Assembly: GCA_027013145.1 (NCBI GenBank)
Contig: JALUXX010000056.1
Span: 24,975 to 88,974, forward strand
Direction: 5' to 3'
Source of the DNA: Gammaproteobacteria bacterium
Lineage (GTDB): Bacteria; Pseudomonadota; Gammaproteobacteria; 21-64-14
DNA length: 64,000 nucleotides
The notes below the pieces were generated by a model that saw only the letters and a list, made by a program, of their open reading frames with translations, did no database searches and had not been told where the DNA came from. A program made the translations under genes and the position numbers. Below are positions 9,697 through 17,172 of the stretch, one piece after another. Numbering within the stretch: position 1 is the first letter of the stretch; each line of letters opens with the position of its first letter.

Positions 9697-11255
9697 GCCG
9701 GTGCCTCGAACGCCTCGCCCAGCAGGGAGTCGATGCGGCGGTCCATCGCCCGGCGGTAGCGGTGGGCGACGTCGACGACGCGATAGGTGCGCACGGGGCG
9801 CGAGATGCCGCGCAGGTGGATGGCCTGATGTTCGCGCACGCGCACGCGCTGGCGCACGTCCGGCTGGTCGAGCACCTCCTGGCTGACGACCGTGGTCCCG
9901 GGCTCGGCGACCGAGCAGAGCCGCGCGGCGAGGTTGACGGCGTCACCCACCACCGTGTACTGCATCCGCTCGCGCGTGCCGATGTTGCCCGCGAGCATCA
10001 GGCCGGTGTTCACCCCGATCCGCAGCCGGATCGGCGGCAGGCCGTGCGCGTCGCGACCGCGGTTCAGACGCTCCAGGAGGCGCTCCAGGGAGAGTGCGCA
10101 GCACAACGCCCGGAAGCCGTGCGTCGAGTCGTCCTCGGCCGTACCGAAAATCAGCATCGCGCAGTCGCCGATGTACTTGTCCACGCTGCCGCCGTAGATT
10201 TCGGCCGCGCGCCCGGTGTAGGAGTAGAACTCGTTGAGCAGTCCAGCGACTTCGTCCGGGCTCATGTGTTCGGAGAGCGCGGTGAAGCCGACGATGTCCG
10301 CGAACACCACGCTGGCGTGCACGCTCTTGCCGCCGAGCTTGACCTGCTCGAGGTCGGAGAGGACCGCCGTGGCCACGGAGGGCGGGACGTAGCGCCGGAA
10401 GACGCTCTCCACCTGTGCCTTCTGCAACAGCCCCGCCGCCATCTTGTTGAAGGCGTCCATGAGGTGTCCGATCTCGTCGTGGCGACGCTCCTGGAAGCGG
10501 AAGTCGAACCGCCCCTGGCCCAGTGCGCGGCTGGCGTCCATCAGATTGATGATCGGGCGCGACAGCCGCCGGCCGAGGAGATAGGAAAGGACGACGCCTA
10601 TGAGAATCATGAACAGCGTCGCCGCGACGATGGCGCGCACGGACTCGTTGACGGCCTGCGTCATCGCCTCGCGGCTGAAGCTGATCAGCACGTAGCCGGC
10701 GACGACGCCCTTGAACCGCACCGGACTGAGAAACGAGACGGCGTCCACGCCTCCGTGCGCGCCCGCCCAACGCCAGTCGAGTTCGTGCGCCTTGCCGTCG
10801 AGGTAGGTGCCGACACGGCCGGCGAACGGTGCGCCGGGCGTGAACGGGGTCACCCCGGCATGTGCCAGCACCTGGCCGACGTTGGAGAAGATCGCCGTAC
10901 CGAGGACGTTGGGCCCGCTCGAGAGGTTGGTCGCCAGGACCTCCAGGCCGAGGGTGTCGTTGGCGAGCAGGGGTTCCTTGGCCGATTCCGCCATCTGGCG
11001 CACGACGGTGCGCCCGAAGCCTTCGATCTGCGTGCGCAGCAGCCGCGACTGATTCCCGATGATGATCGAGCCCAGCAGTCCCATGCCGGCGGTGATCAGC
11101 AGCGCGATGACGAAGGCGAGCTTGTAGGCGATGGGCAGATGGCTCGGACGCAGGCGCGCGAGCCACGCGCGCCGCCCCGCGGGAGGCGGGGGGGAGAGGT
11201 CCGCCTCCGGTGCATCGAGTCGTGGCTTTCCCTGTGCCCCCCCGGGTTCCGACAT
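9693..11255 (-). CDS. Membrane-bound class III adenylate/guanylate cyclase with HAMP domain
   Basis: Makes a cyclic nucleotide, most likely cAMP, in response to a periplasmic signal. Order in 520 residues: Pro-rich cytoplasmic tail; TM1 about 44-66; periplasmic sensor about 67-205; TM2 about 208-228; HAMP about 229-281; cyclase about 305-490. Metal-binding Asp320 (VVFADIVGF) and Asp364 (DKYIGDCAM), Lys360, and the transition-state Asn441/Arg445 (GDAVNLAARL) are all present, so it should be active. The start ATG 11255 follows GAGAGG; the upstream extension is unlikely. Coupled downstream to a TPR-like lipoprotein. Confidence 0.88.
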   Translation of the reverse strand: MSEPGGAQGKPRLDAPEADLSPPPPAGRRAWLARLRPSHLPIAYKLAFVIALLITAGMGLLGSIIIGNQSRLLRTQIEGFGRTVVRQMAESAKEPLLANDTLGLEVLATNLSSGPNVLGTAIFSNVGQVLAHAGVTPFTPGAPFAGRVGTYLDGKAHELDWRWAGAHGGVDAVSFLSPVRFKGVVAGYVLISFSREAMTQAVNESVRAIVAATLFMILIGVVLSYLLGRRLSRPIINLMDASRALGQGRFDFRFQERRHDEIGHLMDAFNKMAAGLLQKAQVESVFRRYVPPSVATAVLSDLEQVKLGGKSVHASVVFADIVGFTALSEHMSPDEVAGLLNEFYSYTGRAAEIYGGSVDKYIGDCAMLIFGTAEDDSTHGFRALCCALSLERLLERLNRGRDAHGLPPIRLRIGVNTGLMLAGNIGTRERMQYTVVGDAVNLAARLCSVAEPGTTVVSQEVLDQPDVRQRVRVREHQAIHLRGISRPVRTYRVVDVAHRYRRAMDRRIDSLLGEAFEAPA

Positions 11256-11351
11256 CGGTCGTCCACCTCTCGCACGGCTGCGGCGGCGCGCCGAGCCCGT
11301 GCAGACCCCAAAGAATATCATGGGGCCCCGCGGCCGACCGATAGGCGACCC

Positions 11352-11380
11352 CTTGATTGCGCGCGCGGCGGCCCTATGAT
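11352..11380 (+). promoter_or_regulatory. Sigma-32-like promoter upstream of htpX
   Basis: CTTGAT (11352-11357) is followed after 14 bases by CCCTATGAT (11372-11380). This is close to the heat-shock consensus CTTGAA-N13/14-CCCCAT-T and lies 39 bases before the htpX start. htpX is a heat-shock gene in E. coli, which fits. Confidence 0.45.
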
Positions 11381-11418
11381 GAGCCGAAACCGTCGCGGCG
11401 GCCGCACGAGGTCCGAGG

Positions 11419-12318
11419 ATGAAGCGTATCTTTCTGTTTGTTCTAACAAATATCGCCGTTCTGGTGGTGCTGAGCGTGGTCCTGCGGTTGCTCGGGGTGG
11501 ACCGGCTGCTGAACGCGCAGGGGACCGGGCTCGACTACCAGGCCCTGCTCGTTTTCGCGGGCGTGTTCGGCATGGGCGGGGCGTTCATCTCCCTGGCCAT
11601 GTCCAAGTGGACCGCCAAACGCATGACGGGCGCGCGTGTCATCGATCCGCCGCGTACGCCGGCCGAGGCCTGGCTCGTCGACACCGTGCGCCGCCTGGCG
11701 CGCGAGGCCGGGATCGGGATGCCGGAGGTGGCGATCTACGATGCGCCCGACATGAACGCGTTCGCTACGGGCATGCGCCGCGACGACGCACTGGTCGCCG
11801 TCAGCACGGGTCTGCTGCTCGGTATGCAGCGCGACGAGATCGAGGCGGTCCTGGGGCACGAGATCAGCCACGTGGCCAACGGGGACATGGTGACGCTCGC
11901 GCTCATCCAGGGCGTGGTGAACACCTTTGTGATCTTCCTGTCGCGCGTGATCGGCGACCTCGTCGACCGCACCGTATTCCGGGTCGAGCGCGGCCACGGC
12001 CCGGCCTACTGGATCACCGCGATCGCGGCGGAACTCGTCCTCGGTATCCTGGCGAGCCTGATCGTGTTCTGGTTCTCGCGCCGGCGCGAGTTTCGCGCCG
12101 ACGCCGGCGGCGCGCGCCTCGCCGGGCGTGCGAACATGATCGCGGCCCTCGAGCGGTTGCGCGGCGGGCTGGAACACGAGCACCTGCCCGACCGGATCGC
12201 CGCCTTCGGCATCTCCGGGCGGGTCGGCGGGGGGATCGCCCGCTGGTTCATGACCCATCCCCCGATCGAGGAACGGATCGCGGCCCTCCAGGCCGGAGGC
12301 CTTTCCGGCGAGTCGTGA
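11419..12318 (+). CDS. htpX: Membrane zinc metalloprotease HtpX
   Basis: Inner-membrane M48 protease involved in quality control of membrane proteins. It has 299 residues. Two N-terminal membrane segments (about 4-25 and 42-60) precede the zinc motif HEISH at 147-151. Two further hydrophobic segments follow ([36 protein letters not shown]), with the third zinc ligand expected in [20 protein letters not shown] lies just before the ATG. It has a sigma-32-like promoter. Confidence 0.94.
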   Translation: MKRIFLFVLTNIAVLVVLSVVLRLLGVDRLLNAQGTGLDYQALLVFAGVFGMGGAFISLAMSKWTAKRMTGARVIDPPRTPAEAWLVDTVRRLAREAGIGMPEVAIYDAPDMNAFATGMRRDDALVAVSTGLLLGMQRDEIEAVLGHEISHVANGDMVTLALIQGVVNTFVIFLSRVIGDLVDRTVFRVERGHGPAYWITAIAAELVLGILASLIVFWFSRRREFRADAGGARLAGRANMIAALERLRGGLEHEHLPDRIAAFGISGRVGGGIARWFMTHPPIEERIAALQAGGLSGES

Positions 12319-12341
12319 CGCCGCCGGGGCAGGGGTCTTCC

Positions 12342-12357
12342 CCGCGGGGCCCCGCGG
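12342..12357. terminator. GC palindrome after htpX
   Basis: CCGCGGGGCCCCGCGG is a perfect 16-base palindrome located 24 bases after the htpX stop. There is no T tract. It is a possible transcription pause or terminator stem. Confidence 0.3.
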
Positions 12358-12377
12358 CGTTCCCGCCGCCACCGCGC

Positions 12378-12406
12378 CGGACACGCCGCGCCCGAGCCGG
12401 TACAAT
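12378..12406 (+). promoter_or_regulatory. Sigma-70-like promoter of the DUF1015 gene
   Basis: CGGACA (12378-12383), 17 bases, then TACAAT (12401-12406). The -10 is strong and the -35 retains GACA. It lies 39 bases upstream of the GTG start. Confidence 0.4.
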
Positions 12407-12444
12407 GGCGCGCCTGAATCCGGCCACCACAAGGATCTTCCGAC

Positions 12445-13668
12445 GTGCCCTTGATTCGACCGTTCCGCGGGTTGCGGCCGGCGCCGCAACGCGCCGCCGA
12501 GGTGATCGCCCCGCCCTACGACGTCCTCAGCCGGGAGGAGGCGTACGCCCTGGCCGCCGACCGGCCATGGAGTTTCCTGCATATCTCGCGCCCGGAGATC
12601 GACCTGGCGCCGGGGGTGGACCCCTATGCCGCCGAGGTCTACGCCCGCGGTGCCGCGAACTTCGCGCATATGATCGAACAGGGGGTGCTGGTGCGCGATC
12701 CGTCGCCGCGCTACTACGTGTACCGCCTTCAAATGGGCGCCCACACGCAGACCGGCCTGGTCGTCACCGCTTCGGTCGCCGCCTATCGGGCCGGGCGCAT
12801 CCGCCGCCACGAGTTCACCCGCCCCGAGAAGGAGGACGACCGCGTGCGCCAGATCGAGGCGCTCGGTGCCCAGACCGGACCGGTGCTGCTCGCCTACCGC
12901 GACGACCCGGACATCGACGCCGCGCTCGCGCAGATCGCGGCGGGGGCGCCGGAGGTCGACGTCGAAGGTCCCGGAGGCGTGCGCCACAGCGTCTGGCCGG
13001 TCGCCGACGCGCAGTGGTGCGCACGTGTCTCCGCGCGCTTCGAGGCGATGCCGAGACTCTACATCGCCGACGGGCACCATCGCTCCGCCGCCGCCGCGCG
13101 CGTCGCCGAGGCGCGCGGCGGGGACGACTCGGCGCCGTACGCGTACTTTCTGGCGGTCGCGTTTCCCGCCGGCCAGATGCGGATCCTCGACTACAATCGC
13201 GTGGTCCGCGATCTGAACGGACTGTCGCCGGAGGCGTTGCTGGAGCGCCTGCGCGAGGCGTTCGCCGTGGAACCGGCGTCCGCACCGGTGGCGCCCGCGC
13301 GCCCCGGCGAGTTCGGCCTCTACGTCGCCGGGCGCTGGTGGCGGCTGTCACTGGATCCGGCCCGGATCCCCGACGATCCGGTCGCGCGTCTCGACGTCAG
13401 CCTCCTCACCGACCGGGTGTTGGCGCCCGTCCTCGGCATCGGCGACCTGCGCCGCGACCCGCGCATCGACTTCGTCGGCGGTATTCGCGGGCTCGGCGAA
13501 CTCGAGCGGCGCGTCGACGGCGGCGGGGCGGCCGCCGCCTTTTCGCTGCGCCCCACGCCGATGCGTGACCTCATGGCGGTGGCCGACGCCGGGGAGGTGA
13601 TGCCGCCCAAGTCCACCTGGTTCGAACCCAAGCTCGCCGACGGCTTGGTGTCGCACGTCTTGGATTGA
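12445..13668 (+). CDS. DUF1015 family protein
   Basis: A 407-residue cytosolic protein of the DUF1015 family. The opening LIRPFRGLRPAP and VIAPPYDVLSREEA is typical. Other conserved marks are HEFTRPEKEDDR, the central YIADGHHRSAAA, and the end VMPPKSTWFEPKLADGL. The family is distantly related to ParB-like proteins in the GHHR region. Biochemical role not established to my knowledge. GTG start with AAGGA at 12431-12435 and its own promoter. Confidence 0.88.
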   Translation: MPLIRPFRGLRPAPQRAAEVIAPPYDVLSREEAYALAADRPWSFLHISRPEIDLAPGVDPYAAEVYARGAANFAHMIEQGVLVRDPSPRYYVYRLQMGAHTQTGLVVTASVAAYRAGRIRRHEFTRPEKEDDRVRQIEALGAQTGPVLLAYRDDPDIDAALAQIAAGAPEVDVEGPGGVRHSVWPVADAQWCARVSARFEAMPRLYIADGHHRSAAAARVAEARGGDDSAPYAYFLAVAFPAGQMRILDYNRVVRDLNGLSPEALLERLREAFAVEPASAPVAPARPGEFGLYVAGRWWRLSLDPARIPDDPVARLDVSLLTDRVLAPVLGIGDLRRDPRIDFVGGIRGLGELERRVDGGGAAAAFSLRPTPMRDLMAVADAGEVMPPKSTWFEPKLADGLVSHVLD

Positions 13669-13715
13669 CGTCACGGGCCGGGAGGGCCCGCCCCATGGTC
13701 CCTCGACGGTGCCTC

Positions 13716-13857
13716 CGTAGGGCGGGCCTCGGCCCGCCGACGCGTTTGATCCAAACAACGTCCGATCGGCAGCGGCGTCGGCCGGGCAAGCCCGGCCCTA
13801 CGGTACCCCCCATCCCCCGACCCGGGCACCCGTAGGGCGGGCCTTGGCCCGCCGACG
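13716..13857. repeat. Cluster of GC-rich dyad repeats (REP-like)
   Basis: Three related units occupy the 222-base gap after the DUF1015 gene. Units at about 13716-13742 and 13830-13857 share CGTAGGGCGGGCCT and GGCCCGCCGACG. A third at about 13777-13803 runs the other way (GTCGGCCGGGCAAGCCCGGC then CCTACGG). Each is a short perfect stem. The same family recurs at 47131-47280. The stems could end transcription between the convergent DUF1015 and fimX genes. Confidence 0.8.
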
Positions 13858-13890
13858 TCGCCGGAACCAAAGGACGTCGCTCGAAGCGGA

Positions 13891-15975
13891 TCAGAGCACG
13901 CCTTCGCTGAAATCGTACGACAGGCTGACGTCGGGTTCCTGCAGGAAATAGCCCTGGATGTAATTGACGCCGCACTGCCACAGCACCGCCAGCGTGCCGG
14001 CGTCCTCGACGCGTTCCGCGATGGTGAGTTTGCCCATGGAATGGGCCATGTCGGTGAGCGATTTCACCGTCTCCTGACTCTCCTGGCTCTCCGCCAGGTC
14101 GCGCATGAAGGCGCCGTCGATCTTCAGGTAATCGGCGGGCAGGTGCTTCACCAGGTTGAAGGGGTTCAGGCCGCTGCCGAAGTGCTCGATCGCCAGACCG
14201 CAGTGCAACTCCTTGGTCCGTTTGATCAGGGCCTTGGCCTGCTTGAGGTGCGTGACCGCCACCGACTCCGACACCTCCAGCACCAATGCGTCGCCTGGGA
14301 GCCGCCGCGCCTTGAGGGCCTCGCTGAGCCATTCGGCGAGTCCCGGGTCGACGATGGAGGTGGCCGACAGCTTGACGAAGAACCGCGTGCGCACGCCCGA
14401 CTGCATCCGCTGCGCCAGGACGTCGATTGCGTGTTCCAGCACCCAGCGATCGACGTCCCCCATCAGCCCGGCCTGCTCGGTCGGCCCGAGAAACTCCCCC
14501 GGGACCATCTCCCCGCCGTCCTCCGCCAGCATGCGCAGGAGGACCTCGTACATTTCGTTGGCGTCACCGTGGAGGCTCACGATGGGCTGGTAGACGAGCC
14601 GGAAGCGGTCGTGGCCGAGCGCCGTGCGGATGCGGTTGACCCACTGCTCGTGGCGATCCTTGGCGGAGGACTGCTCCGCGGCGCGGTCGAAGACCTCCAC
14701 CCGGTTCCCGCCCGCCTTGCGGGCCTTCTCGCAGGCGAACTCCGCCTGGTTCAGGAGCTCCTGGACCTCCGTGGTCTCGGTGCCGATCCGCACGATCCCG
14801 ATGCTGCAGGTGGCGGTGACGGAGGTCGTGCCGACCTCGGAGATGTGGTCGGCGACGGCCGCGCGCAGGGTCTCAGCCAGGGTCTCCGCCGCCCCGGCGT
14901 CGTCGGCCGGGACGATCAGGGAGAAGGTGTCGTCGCCGAAGCGGGCCAGGATCGCGTCCTCGCCGACGTGCCGTTCGAGCAGGCGTGCGAGATCGCCCAG
15001 CACGAGATCCCCCCCGGCGACCCCGACGCGCTCCTTCATACCCTTGAAGTCGTCGAGCACGATATGCAGCAGGGCACTGTGCGCGCCGTCGGTCTCGGCA
15101 CGCGTGAGCGCCGCGTTCAGGCTCTCCATGAGGCACTGGCGATTGAACAGGCCGGTCACCAGGTCCTTCATGCTCAACTGTTTGATCTTCTTTTCGAGTT
15201 CCGCCTGATCGACGCGGCTGCGGATGACGATCTGCGTGCAGGGCTCGCCGTCGATGCTTGCGGGGGAACGTTCCATGGTGGCGTCGAAGGTGCTGCCGTC
15301 GGGCAGCAGGCCGCGCAGCTCGACCGCGTCCGTCCCCTCGCCCCCGCCGCCGTGCCCGCGGAGGAATTCCTTGAATTTCGCGTGGTCGTCGGGGGCGACC
15401 ATGTCCATGATCGGCGTCCCTTCGAGTTCGTCCAATGCGCCGTACCCGAACAGTTCCAGATAGGCGCGGTTGGCGTAGACGTGCATGCCTTCGTGGACGT
15501 AGGCGATGGCGTCGCGCGAACTCTCGAGCAGCGCCTGACAGCGCTTCTGGCTCTCGCGCAGGGCCGCGTCGTTGCGGCGCAGTGCGCGTTGCGCCCGCAC
15601 GCTCTCCATCTCGCGCGCGACCACGAGTTGCAGGTGGTCCGCCTGCGACTTGCTGACCAGATCGCGGGCCCCGGCGCGCAGCGCATCCACGACGTCGGTG
15701 CCGTCCACCTTGGTGGCCACCGCAATCACGGGCACCGGGTTCCCGCTACGGCGCAGGCGTTCGACGAGTTCGGAGAGGGAGAGTCCGTCGACCTCGGTGG
15801 AACAGATCACCAGCTCCGGCGCCTGTTCCCGGAGCGCCGTATCCACGTCCTCGGCGTCCTCGGCATTGCGCGCGCGCACGGCGTAGCCGGCGTTGCGCAG
15901 CACGCTGGCGATGATCTCGGCGTCGTTCTGGGAGGACTCGACGATCAGCAGACGCAGTACGTTGTCCTTTTCCAC
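13891..15975 (-). CDS. fimX: FimX-type REC-PAS-GGDEF-EAL c-di-GMP effector with degenerate active sites
   Basis: Likely c-di-GMP-binding regulator of type IV pilus assembly at the cell pole, as in Pseudomonas FimX (694 versus 691 residues). Domains: receiver about 7-120 lacking the acceptor Asp (LVICSTEVDG); PAS about 146-250; GGDEF about 265-430 with the signature reduced to GDDTF (347-351); EAL about 450-690 with EVLLR (477-481) replacing EALLR. The EAL shows the FimX-like FVKLSATS, so binding without hydrolysis is expected. I chose the GTG at 15975 because GAGGG lies nine bases upstream and it starts directly at the receiver domain. Monocistronic, convergent with the DUF1015 gene. Confidence 0.85.
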   Translation of the reverse strand: MEKDNVLRLLIVESSQNDAEIIASVLRNAGYAVRARNAEDAEDVDTALREQAPELVICSTEVDGLSLSELVERLRRSGNPVPVIAVATKVDGTDVVDALRAGARDLVSKSQADHLQLVVAREMESVRAQRALRRNDAALRESQKRCQALLESSRDAIAYVHEGMHVYANRAYLELFGYGALDELEGTPIMDMVAPDDHAKFKEFLRGHGGGGEGTDAVELRGLLPDGSTFDATMERSPASIDGEPCTQIVIRSRVDQAELEKKIKQLSMKDLVTGLFNRQCLMESLNAALTRAETDGAHSALLHIVLDDFKGMKERVGVAGGDLVLGDLARLLERHVGEDAILARFGDDTFSLIVPADDAGAAETLAETLRAAVADHISEVGTTSVTATCSIGIVRIGTETTEVQELLNQAEFACEKARKAGGNRVEVFDRAAEQSSAKDRHEQWVNRIRTALGHDRFRLVYQPIVSLHGDANEMYEVLLRMLAEDGGEMVPGEFLGPTEQAGLMGDVDRWVLEHAIDVLAQRMQSGVRTRFFVKLSATSIVDPGLAEWLSEALKARRLPGDALVLEVSESVAVTHLKQAKALIKRTKELHCGLAIEHFGSGLNPFNLVKHLPADYLKIDGAFMRDLAESQESQETVKSLTDMAHSMGKLTIAERVEDAGTLAVLWQCGVNYIQGYFLQEPDVSLSYDFSEGVL

Positions 15976-16380
15976 CGGAAGTTTCCCTCGCCCGCATTGC
16001 TCACCGATGTCCCGCTGCGGCCCGCTGAGGCACGTGCCGGGACGGGGCCGCCGTCCCGCCCGCGCCGCGACACGGCGGCCGCTACGTCCTCGGCACGACG
16101 AACACCGAAGAGGAATGCGGGCCGACCATGCGGTGCTCCGAGCGCCGGGGCGGCGTTTCCGGGCGCAACCTGCGGGTACCATCCGCGATCGCACCATCCC
16201 GCCGGTCACTGTGTCGGCGTCCGGCGGGGTTCCTTGAACCCTCCGCCCGACGCCGGCGGTTCCCCGCCCCGCGCTTTCCTGCTAGCATCGTCGGTGAGGC
16301 CGGGGGAGAGCATACCCGCCCGAGGGTCCCGGTGACCCGGATGGGCCGAGCGGCGTCGGGGTGGGCGCGGATCGCCGAGA
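15976..16380. other. Divergent intergenic region fimX / GNAT gene
   Basis: About 405 bases with no supported gene. It holds GGGTTC-CTT-GAACCC, a perfect 6-bp dyad near 16228, and several GC stems. I see no convincing -35/-10 pair on either strand. The open frames here have no family features. Confidence 0.4.
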
Positions 16381-16911
16381 GTGAAGACGCAGGACATCAT
16401 CGTCAGGCCGGAGACGCCCGGCGACGTCAAGGCCATCGACGTCGTCAACCTGAGCGCCTTCGAGGGTGAAGCGGAGGCCCAGCTCGTGGGCACGATGCGC
16501 CAGTTGCCGGGGTTCTCCCCCGATCTGTCGCTGGTGGCCGAGTTGCACGGGCGTATCGTCGGGCACGTGTTGCTCACGCGTGTGCCCTTGCAGCAGGAGG
16601 GGGGGCGCGCCGTCCGGATCCTGGCCCTCGGGCCCATGTCCGTAGTCCCTTCCCAGTCGCATCGCGGTATCGGATCGGCCCTCATTCAGGCGGCGATCGA
16701 GCGCGCCCGCGCACTCGGGCTCGGAGCCATCGTGGTTGCCGGCCATCCCGAGTACTACCGCCGGTTCGGGTTCGAGCCGGCCGCGAAGTGGGCCGTTCGT
16801 ACCAATCTCCGGGTCCCCGAGGACGCGATCACCGCCATGGAACTGGAAGCCGGCGCGCTCGGCGGCGGCGGGCGGGCGGTCTACCCGGACCCCTTTACCC
16901 GCATCTTCTGA
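16381..16911 (+). CDS. GNAT-family N-acetyltransferase (YhbS-like)
   Basis: Transfers an acetyl group from acetyl-CoA to an unknown acceptor. The 176-residue protein has the GNAT core. It opens with IIVRPETPGDVKAI. The acetyl-CoA loop sits in VPSQSHRGIGSALIQAAIE, followed by GHPEYYRRFGFEPA, which is typical of the YhbS subgroup. GTG start with a weak ribosome-binding site. Divergent from fimX; the inverted-repeat element lies just downstream. Confidence 0.85.
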   Translation: MKTQDIIVRPETPGDVKAIDVVNLSAFEGEAEAQLVGTMRQLPGFSPDLSLVAELHGRIVGHVLLTRVPLQQEGGRAVRILALGPMSVVPSQSHRGIGSALIQAAIERARALGLGAIVVAGHPEYYRRFGFEPAAKWAVRTNLRVPEDAITAMELEAGALGGGGRAVYPDPFTRIF

Positions 16912-16995
16912 CATCCCCCCGTCCCACGAGGCGTCCCCTTCTCGTTCGCCGCCGCCTGCGTCCGGCCTGCGTGAAGGGCGGCCGCGGCCGGCGCT

Positions 16996-17163
16996 CTAGG
17001 AGCCTGTCGGACTTAGGTGTCCGTAGCAAGGCGGCGGGAGATCGAGCACAGTTTTCCGATCGTTTGAGGCGAATAGTAATCGCTATTTAACGAGAACGAT
17101 CGGAAAAATGGGCCGATCTTCCACCGCCGCAGTAGAACATGCCTAAGTCCGACAGGCTCCTAG
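16996..17163. repeat. 168-bp inverted-repeat (MITE-like) element, copy 1
   Basis: Perfect 22-bp terminal inverted repeats lie at 16996-17017 and 17142-17163; each carries GGAGCCTGTCGGACTTAGG. The inside continues as an imperfect palindrome: GGCGGCGGGAGATCG matches CGATCTTCCACCGCCGC inverted, and TTTTCCGATCGTT matches AACGATCGGAAAA inverted. The whole unit could fold into one long cruciform. No gene inside. A related copy in the opposite orientation lies at 57080-57243, so it is a dispersed family. No clear target-site duplication is visible. Confidence 0.85.
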
Positions 17164-17172
17164 GATGCACCG

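Noticed and set aside
6977..9946. A minus-strand open frame of 989 codons opposite parC
   Set aside because: It covers parC antisense and the TPR lipoprotein out of frame. Low-complexity Arg/Gly/Ala sequence; the real genes there have clear motifs.
9276..13568. A plus-strand open frame of 1430 codons
   Set aside because: It runs antisense across the cyclase, over htpX and into the DUF1015 gene in another frame. Its composition is Arg/Ala/Pro-rich as expected for a shadow frame in GC-rich DNA, and it has no domain.
13716..13857. CRISPR array
   Set aside because: The repeats alternate in orientation, have unequal spacing and are self-complementary along their length; no cas genes are nearby.
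16996..17163. Coding-like peptide FYCGGGRS shared with the copy near 57100
   Set aside because: The similarity is due to the shared inverted-repeat DNA; there is no conserved start, stop or ribosome-binding site.
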